Shown here: positions 39,363 to 49,561 of the stretch, piece after piece
Layout of the letters: each line of letters opens with the position of its first letter
Position numbering within the stretch: the stretch's first letter is position 1
Assembly (NCBI RefSeq): GCF_001316245.1
Contig: NZ_BBDM01000006.1
Span: 62,001 to 126,000, forward strand
Direction: 5' to 3'
Origin: Vulcanisaeta sp. JCM 14467
Lineage (GTDB): Archaea; Thermoproteota; Thermoprotei; Thermoproteales; Thermocladiaceae
Length of the DNA stretch: 64,000 nt
Made by a program: the position numbers and the translations under genes
The notes under the pieces: generated by a model
What the model was told of the DNA's origin: nothing
What the model saw: the letters and a program-made list of their open reading frames with translations, nothing else
Databases searched by the model: none

Positions 39363-42141
39363 TTACCTGAGTAAGCCTCTTTGGATGAGTATGACCATCA
39401 TTATAACGGACGCACTAAGTAGTACCGCTATAAGGCCGGTTACTAAATCATTGGATTCTCCCTGCATTGCCGTTATTGCCTGTGAATTACCATGACTAAG
39501 TGTGAGTGTGACGAGTGGGAATCCGTACTGGTTGATTGGTATTGAGTGGTCGCCAAGCTCGCTATCTGTGACTGGTGAGTATAGTTGGGCTATTGTTGCA
39601 TTCTCAATGCCGATTACTGGTATTGTCGTTATGTGGTGAGGCCTTAGTAATATGGGCTTGGCGATTGTGTACGTGCCGTTACTCACAACTAGCGTTACAT
39701 ACAGCGTGTAGTTTAGGCCATTGTAGATCTGCAGCACTACCGCATTATCCTCGACCACGTACTTAACAAGCCTAATCTCGAATAACCAACCCTTTATCGT
39801 ATTGATTATGGCGCTCGTGTATGTTAATGCCTGTTCCTGGAACCACGCTGGGCCGTAGTTCGGCGGCCCGGTCTGCCAGGTCCAGTCACTGCCCTCGGCG
39901 ACATATAGGTAATTCCACAGCGTGTATATTGGGTTTGTTGAGTTTGGCGTTATGTTGAAGGGCAGTGGCACTATTGGTGATATTGGCATGCCCACGGCCT
40001 TGGTGAATGCCACTAGGTACTCCCTCGCCAGGGCCACTGAGCGCCAAATCTCTATCTTACCTGGGTAGCCATTGTTCCAGTTATTCAGGTTTAGGGCCCA
40101 TGATGACTCGGGTAAGTTCGTTAGTACCGCTATTGGCTTGTGAGTGGCTATGGCTTCACTTGCCGTTTGCGTTATGAACCAGGTACCCTGGTACTCAGAG
40201 AGGACTTGATAGATTGCCTGCAGGTCGGCGGGTCCCGTTGTTGGGTTGAAGATCAGTGGGTTCTCGCCGTCCAGTGCAACGACGACTACAGCGCCTGGGT
40301 TTTGCATGTATATCCTGGCCAGGTAGTGTATTAGCTCCCTGGCAGTTACCTGGGGTGATTGGCTGAAGTAGGCGAAGGCAAAGGCGTTAGATAAGTCAGT
40401 ATCCCTGAATAGGATTATTAACTGCTCGCCGGTTGAGTCCTCAACAATTATTGGTCCGTAGGGTGATGGTGTACCGCTGACCACGGTTGCATAGGGTAGG
40501 AATGCCTGGGCATCAAGTATTGTGAATTCAATACCAGTCTCATTGTATAGGTGGATGAGCCCATGTTAAACGTCATCTCAGGGGTCCAGGCGCCAGTGGC
40601 CTTAATGCCGAAGACCCTCTCTGTCATTTCCTCACCCATGAGTATCTGGCCAGTAGGTCGCTCTGCCAGCCATTGTCGTAGATTATGGCCTGCAGTGGGT
40701 GGTAGAAGGGTACCGTGAGTATCTCAACCCTACCCTCCTGGGCAAGCTCCCTGTATAGGCTTATCGTGTAGTTTATGGCCTCAAGACATTGGGTCATATT
40801 CACGTTAAGGGTTGATGGACTTGGCCAGACCGGTGAGTATGGGAACTTACCCTCGGTTAGGATGGTCTCCCACTGGTAGAGTAGGACTGGGGTGAAGTCT
40901 ATGGTTACACTCACGTTATATTCACTTAGTAATAAGGCCTGTAGCTCATAGGCTCCGACCCAGGTGCCATTCCATAGGAAGTCATGGCACGTGTGAAGCA
41001 GTGTCCAGGCCTACTCCCATGTGCCATTGGGCTCTATGTAGAGTGGTTGGTGCATGTTCCATACAATGACCAGGCTAATTGGTGGCTTACCGGTTGTATT
41101 GAGCACGTAGAGGCTTGGTAATGAGGCTTGGGTTAGCACCGTGCCTAAGCTGTATACTGTTAGTGTTGGTGTGTAGATTCCCTGCGGTATATTCACCGTG
41201 AAATTCAACGCCACCGTGTAGTAGCCCGGCATTATAGTCACGTCATAGTAATTAAACTCCTCATTATCTACGGTGAGGGTCATGTTCACGGTGACGGGCT
41301 TACCAAATGCGTTCTCAAAGAGTACGTATGCCGTCGCCTCCTGCTTAACCAGGTAAACGTACTTACTATACGTCGCGTTTATGAACACTAGTGGTGAGTA
41401 AACGTCCTGTATTGCGAAGTTTCCATTGGGTGTGCACGTAACCATACCACTTATCAAGTTCGCTGAGCAGTGAAGCCAGGTATTGGTTGTTGTATCCCAG
41501 TAAACCCATTGTACCCATTGCCCAGGCTGGAATGGTTCTATCATCACTGAGTAATTGCCCCATAGTGGGTTGAATGTCATCGTTGCGTTCATGGCACCTG
41601 GTGTACTGCTTGTTGTGTACCAAGGTACGTTTCCAGGGCCTGAGGTTAAGCCATACCAAAGGAGTATGTTGTCTGGCGCCCTGCCAATCACTGTTATTAG
41701 TATTGAGCCGTTTGGATAGACGTAGGCCCATGTATAGCCTGCATTTGGTGGGTTAACATCCACGTTCCAGTTCCAGAAGGGCACGCACTGATAGTTAATC
41801 CACGTGTTAGTTGTTTCATCATGAAACACCCAGGCAACCCACGTGCCTGGTTGGAAAGGCCCTATGGTCGCTACGTAGCTGGTGCCGTTCCAGGTCATTG
41901 ACGTGTCGGTAACGCTTGACCAGGGACCTTGCGAATACGGTTCAATACCCCAGTGTAGGTATACCTCATGGCCCTCTGGGATTCCTGTTATTGCCACCGT
42001 TATGTATGCAGGGCCTGAGGTTGGTGTTACATTGAAGGACACTATATATGTACATGAGTTCTGGGCATGGATTGTGGGTACTATGAGTAGTGCTGCTACT
42101 ATTAGTAAAAGAATTGCCGTATATATTATTTTAATTGTCAT
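39363..42141 (-). CDS. Secreted, membrane-anchored GH57 amylopullulanase-like glycosidase (broken)
   Basis: About 925 residues. A signal peptide (LLLIVAALLIVPTIHAQ) is followed by two repeat units near residues 30-115 and 125-210, each with PFQPGTWVAWV-like or PFQPGQWVQWV stretches. They resemble starch-binding or Ig-like modules. The GH57 core follows: motif 1 WNMHQPLY, TGAWTPE (region of the nucleophile Glu) and ALDGENP (region of the catalytic Asp). One C-terminal membrane helix ends it. Frameshifts lie near 40563 and 40633. An in-frame TAG at 41011-41013 separates HQPLY from AWTLLHTCHDF. Last gene of the sugar transporter operon. Confidence 0.87.
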
Positions 42142-42208
42142 ATTATTTGGTTTTTTAGATATTTAAACTTTTCTTTTCAATTATTCTTTTAATTATTTTC
42201 AACCATTC

Positions 42209-43082
42209 TATGCCTTAACACCGCCCATTGCATATATCTGCACTAGGTACTTTTGAAACGCTATGAATACCGCGAATATCGGTATGCCCATGAGCACGGA
42301 GAATGCGGCGAGTACATTATACAGCGTAGCCCTATTCACGAAGCTAGGTAGTACATGCCCAGGGTTAAGGTCCACATGCTCCCTCTCGTTATGAATGCAT
42401 AAGCCAATGCATAGTCCGTGTAGGCACCCATGAAAGCGAGCAGTGCCACAAAGGCTATTATTGGCTTAGCCATTGGCAGGAGAATCCTGAAAAATGCGCC
42501 GAGCCTGGTTAGACCATCTATTAACGCCGCCTCCTCATAATCCTTCGGTATCCTATCAAGAAACACCTTAACCAGGTATGAGCTGAATATCGATGTGCCG
42601 CCGGAGTATGCCAGTATTAAGCCTACATATGTTGACCATGCATGCTTAAGTATTCCTAATGATGCGAACATTAGGTATAGTGGCAATGCAGTTGCTGCGA
42701 ATGGGAAGAAGGTCATGACGTATATCGTAACCATGAGCATCGTCTTACCGGGTATATTAAACCTCGATAAGGCAGCCCCAGTTATGAAGGCTACAATCAC
42801 CGTAATCGCTACGGTACCAGCCGCAAGGATTAGACTATTCCTAAGCCACAATAGGAATGGTTCCTTGAATAAAATGTAGTAATAAGCCTCTAGGGATGGG
42901 TTCTCTGGTAGGAGGGAGCGTAGGGTTATTGATGCTAGTGTTGGTATTGGGTTTACGGAGGTGATTATTATGTAGTATATTGGGAATACGGCTATGGCGG
43001 CGGTTATGGCGAGTATTATGTACGATATCCCAAGCCTAACCCAATTAACAAACCTATTCTTCAAGCTATACCTGTTGCTCAT
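42209..43082 (-). CDS. ABC sugar transporter permease, MalG-like (frameshifted)
   Basis: About 290 residues and six membrane segments. The EAA loop is present as YEEAALIDGLTRLGAFFRILLPMAKP. The last 45 residues, ending QKYLVQIYAMGGVKA, are in another frame after one lost G at 42338-42345 (AGCTTCGT to AGGCTTCGT). That end (FQKYLVQGLxxGavK) is typical of MalG. It overlaps the end of the MalF gene by 4 nt. Confidence 0.88.
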
Positions 43083-43974
43083 GTTATCACCTCGAGGACC
43101 CTACCAATCCTAAGCATTAATATGGCCATTATGGTCAGTATTATCGTCGATATTACGGAGTACGCAGCCGCTATGTTGTAATACCCGTAGGAGAATGCCT
43201 CTTGATACGTATAAACGATCAGTATGTCCGTGGATATGCCGGGACCTCCAGCGGTAAGTATGTATATTGGGTAGAAGTTATTCCACGTGAATACGAAGCC
43301 GCCAACGCTTACGAAGCTATGGCACTCCTCATTAGGGGCAGCGTTATGTGCTTAAACCTCTGCCATGCATTGGCGCCATCCACAATCGCTATGTCATAAA
43401 GTTCACTCGGTATGCTCTGCAGGCTTGATAGGAAGACAGCGGTGTAGTATGGGAATGACAACCACAGATTAGTTAGTATTAATGCCACCCAAGCCGTGTT
43501 TGTGAATGTTAACCAATTAATTGGTGGTATGCCAAGCAAACCGAGGAACTTATTGACAATTCCATACTCATAATTCCACATACCATACCAAATTACTAAC
43601 GATATATATGCAGGGAATGCCCAGGGAACCAGGAGTAACGTGAAGAACACGTTCCTACCCTTAATGTCCCTCTGGTTAAGTATTAGGGCCAGTATGAACC
43701 CGGTAACGACCATTGGGATCAAACTACCCACTGTCCAGATAATCGTGTTTAATAATAATGTATAGAATGTACTACTTGTCAGTATTTGTTCATAGATTTT
43801 CAAACCAACGAATGCATAATGAAATAGGTGATATAGATCGAAATTTGTAAACGAAATGTAAACCGCATAGGCCACTGGGTATAGGAATAGGAATAATGCG
43901 ATGGCAATGATGGGGAGGAGGTAAAGATATTGGATAATAATACGATCTAATTTTTGAAGAGAATCCATTACCAA
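43079..43974 (-). CDS. ABC sugar transporter permease, MalF-like (frameshifted)
   Basis: About 298 residues and six membrane segments. The EAA loop reads LYDIAIVDGANAWQRFKHITLPLMR. The C-terminal part (VGGFVFTWNNFYPIYILTAGGP) follows in another frame after one lost G at 43311-43318, again AGCTTCGT for AGGCTTCGT. Lies between the binding protein and MalG. Confidence 0.88.
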
Positions 43975-43983
43975 TCACCTAGC

Positions 43984-45399
43984 TCAACCGCTTGACTGAG
44001 CCATCTGCTGGAGCATGTACTGCTCCATGCCCTGGGCAGCGGCTTGGGCTGTGGTTTGATTTGCGAAGTATGCAGTTACGTACTGGTGAAATGCCGGCCA
44101 GTAATAGGCCATTGCTGGTATATTGGGGAACTTCTGGCCATACTGGGCTTGCGCGAATATGCCCTCCATAATGTCGTTGAGGCATGCCGGCGTTAACTGC
44201 CCAGACTTTAATTGGCTGACCGCCGTGTTATAAGCCTGTATGTTTGCTGGTATGTCATGTGCGTAATTCCATAGGTTAAGGTCCGCCTGCGGACCAGTCA
44301 TGTATAGTATGAATACTAATGCAGCCTCTATCTGCTGCGGCGTGGCGCCGCTAGCCTGTGGTGAGGAAATTACCCAACCAGTACTGCCTATCAACGGGCT
44401 TGCGTGTAGCCCTGTCTGGCTAACCACGGGTAATGGCGCGGCACCAAGGTTGCAGCCAAGGGCCTTGAAGTACGTCCCTAAGTCCCATGGGCCGTCAAAT
44501 ATTATTGCTGCCTGGCCGCTTGTGAATAATTGACCCTCGAGACTTGGGTTCATGTCTGGGGCATTTATGTGGAGACCATATGTTAGGTTATACCAGAATT
44601 CTAGGGCGTTAACCATGGCGCTCGAGTTGAGCTGCGGCATGTTGTTGGGACCGAATATCTGTCCTCCAAATCCCGCGAACCAGGCTGCGAACCTATAGCC
44701 CCACTCGGAGCCAACGCCGTATGCGATACACCACACGTGGTACGTACTGTTGACCTGCAGGCACATATTAATTAACTGGTCTGTGGTGTTTGGTGGTGAT
44801 GTTATGTATTGCTTGTTGTAGAACATGACTATGTAGTTTATGTTGTCTGGCAGTCCGTAATAGCCGTGGGCACTTGGCGTGTTGAGATAGAAGTTCTGTG
44901 CAGCAGTTGATAGGTACTGCTCAAAGACAGACGGTGGTAAATACTCGCTTAAATTAAGTATTAGGCCTGCTGCAAAGAGTTTACCCGCATCATCACTCGA
45001 GTCCCTGTAAACAATGGGCGCCTGCCCAGCCTTGGCAGCTGATATGAAGTTGCTCGTGGCTATGCCTACGCCGTAGGTTACCTCAACGTGTATGCATGGG
45101 TATAACTGCTCGAAGGAGGCTAGCGAGGCATTAAATGCCTCATTCTCACTGGGGCTATACGTGTTCCACACGGTTATTGTTACGTTACCGACCTTCGAAC
45201 AGAAGGTTTGGGCAAAGCTGGAACTATAGACATTCTGCGGCGTGAATTCACTTATCGGTATTACGAAGCCCGGCGGTGTTACTGGTTTTGGCGCAGAGGG
45301 CTTGTATAAGTAGACCACGGCTACTACAGCGACTATTACGACTATCACCGCAACGATTATACCTATTATGGCGCCCGTTGATAGTCCAAGCCTGTTCAT
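43984..45399 (-). CDS. Extracellular sugar-binding protein of an ABC transporter
   Basis: A 471-residue solute-binding protein of the maltose-type family (SBP 1). An N-terminal membrane anchor (residues 9-31) leads to a Pro/Lys linker. The two-lobed domain shows VTITVWNTYSPSENEAFNASLASF at its start and AAIIFDGPWDLGTYFKALG near 300. First gene of the SBP-malF-malG-GH57 operon. No ATPase subunit is present in the window. Unbroken. Confidence 0.92.
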   Translation of the reverse strand: MNRLGLSTGAIIGIIVAVIVVIVAVVAVVYLYKPSAPKPVTPPGFVIPISEFTPQNVYSSSFAQTFCSKVGNVTITVWNTYSPSENEAFNASLASFEQLYPCIHVEVTYGVGIATSNFISAAKAGQAPIVYRDSSDDAGKLFAAGLILNLSEYLPPSVFEQYLSTAAQNFYLNTPSAHGYYGLPDNINYIVMFYNKQYITSPPNTTDQLINMCLQVNSTYHVWCIAYGVGSEWGYRFAAWFAGFGGQIFGPNNMPQLNSSAMVNALEFWYNLTYGLHINAPDMNPSLEGQLFTSGQAAIIFDGPWDLGTYFKALGCNLGAAPLPVVSQTGLHASPLIGSTGWVISSPQASGATPQQIEAALVFILYMTGPQADLNLWNYAHDIPANIQAYNTAVSQLKSGQLTPACLNDIMEGIFAQAQYGQKFPNIPAMAYYWPAFHQYVTAYFANQTTAQAAAQGMEQYMLQQMAQSSG

Positions 45400-45422
45400 A
45401 CGTATTCAGGTATTATGAACAG

Positions 45423-45432
45423 GTTTAAAAGC
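45423..45432 (-). promoter_or_regulatory. TATA box of the sugar transporter operon
   Basis: On the minus strand GCTTTTAAAC lies 24-33 nt before the binding-protein ATG at 45399. The 178-nt gap also holds a second TATA-like element (ATTATATAAATC) near 45448. Confidence 0.45.
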
Positions 45433-45576
45433 ATTACCGTGATTGATTTATATAATTCATGCATACTCATAAATAAAAGAGACAAAGATTAGATATTTAT
45501 CTATATGTTTATACCTAGGTATACCCATTAATAAACAATTATTAACGATAATTAAATATCGATAATTCCTGTCAAG

Positions 45577-47010
45577 TTACCTACTCCTAACAATAAAGTA
45601 ATCACCACTCAATATACCACCATCGTACCTCCTCACCTCATTACTTAGCCTAACCTCAAGCCTACTATCGTAATAAATAAGCTCACTTGAGTTGGCAATT
45701 ATATGCTTGGGCATTATGTTCAATCCTGAAAGCTTTTTTTATGAAATCATGAAGGGTATTGGCATTATAAACTCTTTTCCAATCCATGCACCTCCTATTA
45801 TCTGGGTCAGGACCTCCCTCAAGCATTATTTCGTCACCGTAATAAAGCATTGGCGTTCCAACCCAGGTATATATAAATACCAATGCGGCCTTGAACTTTT
45901 CAATATCATTGTTGAGTATAGTTATTGCTCTTGGTGTATCATGCGTGTCCACGAAGAGCCAGGAATTCGTTAGGAAGTGCCTCGGTAATACCGCTAATTG
46001 TCTCTTAAGCACTTGAGCAAATTCCTCAGCGTTTATTTCATTACGTAGAAACTTAGTGAGTGGTTCCCAGACTTGGTAATTCATAACGCCATCGACGGCG
46101 TTCCTCCATAGGAATGGGTCGCCCCAGACCTCGGCGATTAAAGGCGTGTTGATGAAGTTCCTCAGGTCCCACAAGAACCAGGGTGGTATGCCGGCGCCAA
46201 CATCAATCCTAAAGGCATCAACCCCATCAAAGCCCAGTGAAGAACTATGCCCTTAACCCACTCACCGGCGAACTTCATGTTAAGCTTAGGCATCCTCTTA
46301 ACATCCATGAACTTCTCATAATCGCCATCATAAATGTAGTACCAGCGGGAATACTCAGGATCGCCACTTAAGGCGGCCTTAAAGGCGGGGTGATCGGAAC
46401 CAGTGTGGTGTATAGGTAAATCCAGTATGACCTTGATGCCTAGGTCGTGCGCCCTACTCAACAACTCCTTAAATGCCTCATTACCGCCCAAGTCATCATC
46501 AACGTTAAGGTAATCAGTAACGTCATACCTATGGTATGACATCGCTCTAAAAATCGGCGTTAAGTAAATCGCGTCGAAACCCATGGACCTTATATAGCCA
46601 AGCTTATCCCTAATGAAATACAGGTCACCACCAAGCCTATCCCTAGGGCCACCCTCCCTCCTACACCCAAACCTATCAACGAATATCCCATAAATCGCCC
46701 TAAACAACCTACGCCTATTCATGCGGACCCTCCTAACGGGGCCACGGAGTATGAGGACGTTAAATCCATTCTCCGTAGGACCATCATCGAGGACAACCTC
46801 ACCATCAACCAAATACCTATAGTAGTACCTGCCCGGAGGTAATGAAACATAGGCACAATAGTCAGAACCACAGAATTCAAGCTCAATGGGCTTCATATAC
46901 GCAGTAAAATTACCAACTACAAAAGCAGCCCTCCTGGGATACCTATTTATCGAGAATCTAACGAAGTATAAATCACCACCTCTAAATACGGTAATGGGCA
47001 TTAAAAACAC
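45577..47010 (-). CDS. GH13 alpha-amylase/neopullulanase-like enzyme (frameshifted)
   Basis: About 477 residues, intracellular (no signal peptide). An N-terminal CBM-like part (YYYRYLVDGEVVLDDGPTE) precedes the GH13 barrel: IYLTPIF, DLPIHHTGSDH, AFRIDVG (nucleophile Asp), IAEVWGD (acid/base Glu) and FVDTHDTPR (third acidic residue). Breaks lie near 46235 (one lost G) and near 45737; the C-terminal domain ends at 45577. This fits cyclomaltodextrinase or neopullulanase, which would degrade oligosaccharides brought in by the transporter encoded just downstream. Confidence 0.9.
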
Positions 47011-47156
47011 CGTAAAATTACAAACTTAAATCAATTAACCGACATTCTCATTAATTTACTTGACGCTACCAGACTTAAACCTCCTCAACGCACGCTTAAC
47101 CCATGAACTATGGGGCGGAGGAAGAAGAAGGGGAGATATAGTGTGGAATTGATGGG

Positions 47157-47194
47157 GAAAGCGTTTACAATAATTATTCATAAAAAACGCTTTC
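47157..47194. repeat. 10-bp inverted repeat around a promoter
   Basis: GAAAGCGTTT (47157-47166) and AAACGCTTTC (47185-47194) are perfect inverted copies separated by 18 AT-rich nt (ACAATAATTATTCATAAA). The right arm ends 13 nt before the next gene. The spacer contains the likely TATA element, so this looks like an operator or a hairpin in the 5' leader. Confidence 0.55.
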
Positions 47195-47207
47195 GCTCCG
47201 TTGTAAT

Positions 47208-47574
47208 GTGGTGAGTGAGAACGCTAAGCGGCTCGTTGATACATTGAAGAATAAGTATGGCGCTATCACTGTTTATACCTATACTCATAATATCCATAAG
47301 AAAAATGGTGACTATAACTATACCCGTGTGGAACTACCATACAATGCGGTACTAAGGATGGTAATGCTGGATGATGATTTGAGGAGGAGTATCACGGCAG
47401 TGCTCTGTTTAAGGTATAAGGATGCCGAGGATGAAGAGACAAGGCAAAGAATCCTCGTACTTAAGCGAGACCACACCCACAAAGGGGGCGACCGCGGCGG
47501 ATTGCCCCGAGGACTTCACCCAGGCCCAGGTTAAGAACCATAGACAAAAGTTTAAAACTCCACAGGAAAAATGA
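47208..47574 (+). CDS. Uncharacterised protein next to tRNA-Glu (probably frameshifted)
   Basis: GTG start. The frame gives ENAKRLVDTLKNKYG and a central VELPYNAVLRMVMLDDDLRR, then becomes low-complexity near 47480 (KGGDRGG). In the other frame the end reads TKGATAADCPEDFTQAQVKN, more protein-like, with a stop at 47572-47574; the change falls in the run GGGGG. About 120 residues. No family recognised. Its 3' end overlaps the tRNA promoter. Confidence 0.45.
47551..47557 (+). promoter_or_regulatory. TATA box of tRNA-Glu
   Basis: TTTAAAA lies 25-31 nt before the first base of the tRNA, the standard spacing for archaeal tRNA promoters. Confidence 0.6.
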
Positions 47575-47581
47575 GACAACA

Positions 47582-47659
47582 GCCCCGGTCGTTCAGCCCG
47601 GTCAAGGATGTGGGCCTTTCGAGCCCGTGACCCGGGTTCAAATCCCGGCCGGGGCACCA
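47582..47659 (+). tRNA. tRNA-Glu (anticodon TTC), CCA encoded
   Basis: A full cloverleaf can be drawn by eye. Acceptor GCCCCGG pairs with CCGGGGC. D stem GTTC pairs with GGAT. The anticodon arm is TGGGC-CTTTCGA-GCCCG with anticodon TTC at positions 34-36. The T arm is CCGGG-TTCAAAT-CCCGG. Discriminator A at 47656 is followed by a genome-encoded CCA (47657-47659). No intron. Confidence 0.93.
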
Positions 47660-47766
47660 TATTTTTGCAATTAATCCTTCATTTTCAAATCTTGCCCATT
47701 TACTATGGATGTTGATTGTTAAGATGATTTATGATAGTTTTAAGTCTTGGGCTGTGGTTGCCTTGT

Positions 47767-48120
47767 TTATGGTGCACCAATCATTTTTGCCACGTCGTAT
47801 ATTATTGTTGGTTTCCAGTAGATTGAGTTGCGTTCCCTCAGTATACCAACTATCCACACTATTAGGAATGCTAGCCCCGCCAGGTAACTCAGTGCCATTA
47901 TTACTATGTGTATTGGTGGTATTAAGATGGTTAGGAGTGATATTACTCCGAGTACCACATCAACACCAATTATGACCAAGCCAAAGGCAATACTCAGGTA
48001 AGACCAATGCTTGACATAGTTTGAGTTGGGCTTAACCACCATGCCAATTATTCCACCGACAAGCGGAATCAACCATGCAACCAAAGCCCAAGTACTCTCC
48101 TCATTACTCAACTGTGACAC
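47767..48120 (-). CDS. Small membrane protein (DUF4870-like)
   Basis: A 117-residue protein with three or four hydrophobic segments. A charged N-terminus (SNEESTWALVAWLIPLVGGI) and the NYVKHWSYLSIAFG turn resemble DUF4870/YccF-like small membrane proteins. Function unknown. Confidence 0.6.
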   Translation of the reverse strand: MSQLSNEESTWALVAWLIPLVGGIIGMVVKPNSNYVKHWSYLSIAFGLVIIGVDVVLGVISLLTILIPPIHIVIMALSYLAGLAFLIVWIVGILRERNSIYWKPTIIYDVAKMIGAP

Positions 48121-48284
48121 ATGGCATCAAGGAAAAAGTCCTTTATAAATGCTTCTGATATCGTTATTATTTACATACAAAATGACTCTTGCACTTAGCC
48201 AAGAAAACCAATTACATAAGGCGCTACGCATATAATAGGCAGAGGGTGATCCATACGCCATCCTCATCATTGCGTGACCATATT

Positions 48285-48303
48285 ATTTATACTTAGTATA
48301 AAT
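48285..48303. repeat. Perfect 8-bp inverted repeat
   Basis: ATTTATAC-TTA-GTATAAAT, 81 nt before the start of the zinc-ribbon/PH-like gene. Could be an operator or a bidirectional TATA element. AT-rich, so chance is possible. Confidence 0.4.
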
Positions 48304-48383
48304 GATAATTCAATTGCAATTAAGAATTTATAGAGTTATTGAAAATACAAAGTTTTTTTAAAGAGCTAGGATATTAGTGATTA

Positions 48384-49088
48384 ATGTCAATTGTTGGTGA
48401 AATAACTTGCCCGAGGTGTGGTTACGTGAATAGGGAGGGAGAGAAGAAATGCAGTTTTTGCCATTATGATTTTGGAAGGGATGATCAGTTAGAGGAGCAG
48501 GTGCTTTATAGCCTTCCCTAGGTTCTAAATGGATCCCAAACATGCAAGCTAGACTTGAATCGTATGGGAATGGGAGGCAGGCTTATAATAACCAATGATA
48601 GGCTCATATTCTGGGGATCCAAGCTTTACAGTTCATTCGGTCAAACGGATTTTGGTATTATCAATACTAGTTTCCTGAATGATTTGAGGGGGATAAAGCC
48701 CTTCGCGGATCGTAGTGTTGGCCTGAGGAATGGTACGTATAGTGGTAGGTTGTTCTCTGTTGAGGATGCCGAGGTGGACAAGCCATTGAGGGAGGCGGCG
48801 CCTGAACTCGGTACTGGCGCAAAGTGCGCGGAGGTGATTTACCACTCTAACGTGAGTGTCGTGTACCTATTTGACGTGTATACTCCGAAGGGTTTTTGGA
48901 AGAGCCGTACTGACGTGTTGATAGGGCTTGATCTAAGTAAGGGCGAGGGTCGTTTCTTTAAAACCTGGGCAAATTATCGTATTCCCTTCCTTAGCACCCA
49001 GGAGTTGGCGGATATGCTGAAGAGAACCCCACTGTCAATTAAGGATTTTATGTCCACTAAGACCCAAGATGGTGTGAGTTTGGTCTAA
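48384..49088 (+). CDS. Zinc-ribbon protein with GRAM/PH-like domain (frameshifted)
   Basis: The first frame (48384-48521) gives a 45-residue zinc ribbon (CPRCGYVN, CSFCHYDF) followed by EEQVLYSLP. The second (from about 48555) gives GGRLIITNDRLIFWG, the strand pattern of GRAM/bacterial-PH domains, then an unrecognised part of about 140 residues with STQELADMLKRTP near the end. VLYS...RLIITNDRLIF is the normal order in such proteins, so I join the frames. One or two lost bases fall between 48519 and 48590. Confidence 0.55.
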
Positions 49089-49112
49089 TTGAATCAGAAA
49101 GGAGTGGAGTGA

Positions 49113-49397
49113 TTAACCACCCTCCGCAGGTGGTAGGAACACGACCTCGTCATTATCATTTAGCTTTGTAGCCAAGCCATTAAGCCACTCAATGGCCTTA
49201 CCATTAACCAACACCACATACTCACCCCTCAGTTTGCCATTGCCGTCAAGTACAGCCTCAGTGAACTTGGGATTGAATGTATGCGAAATCAAATCAATAA
49301 GACCATGAATAGAAAGACCATTAGTAACTTCAAGCTCTAGCTTAAACGTGCCAATAAGCTCGTAAAGGTCACCGAAAAACTTAACCCTAACCCTCAC
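49113..49397 (-). CDS. MoaD/ThiS-family ubiquitin-like protein
   Basis: A 94-residue beta-grasp protein (MRVRVKFFGDLYELIG) ending DNDEVVFLPPAEGG. The C-terminal Gly-Gly is the site of thiocarboxylation or conjugation. It could serve as the molybdopterin synthase small subunit or as an archaeal SAMP modifier; no moaE or E1-like gene is nearby to decide. Confidence 0.85.
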   Translation of the reverse strand: MRVRVKFFGDLYELIGTFKLELEVTNGLSIHGLIDLISHTFNPKFTEAVLDGNGKLRGEYVVLVNGKAIEWLNGLATKLNDNDEVVFLPPAEGG

Positions 49398-49529
49398 AAA
49401 CCGAGGTAAAGACGCAGTACATAAAAATCTAACTCAAGCAAAGAAGGAGCCAAAACCTAACGAAGGTCCCTGCTGGAAATGGTAGTTGCAGTTAATGGTT
49501 CTTTAGCGGCATGATTATTATTAGGATAA

Positions 49530-49539
49530 CTTATAAATT
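49530..49539 (+). promoter_or_regulatory. TATA box of lysS
   Basis: CTTATAAATT lies 23-32 nt before the ATG at 49562, in a 164-nt gap with no other gene. It supports that ATG as the true start. Confidence 0.5.
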
Positions 49540-49561
49540 AGTCCTTGATCCCTTATCATTA

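Noticed and set aside
41011-41013. TAG as pyrrolysine or other sense codon in GH57
   Set aside because: No pylT, pylS or other recoding machinery is visible and the position is not conserved as a special residue; an error or nonsense mutation is simpler.
47111-47215. 34-codon frame beginning MGRRKKKGRY before the unknown gene
   Set aside because: It runs through the inverted repeat and promoter and has no supporting homology or spacing.
47409-47660. Minus-strand ORF of 83 residues over the tRNA-Glu gene
   Set aside because: It is antisense to the tRNA and to the plus-strand ORF; tRNA antisense frames often give such false proteins.
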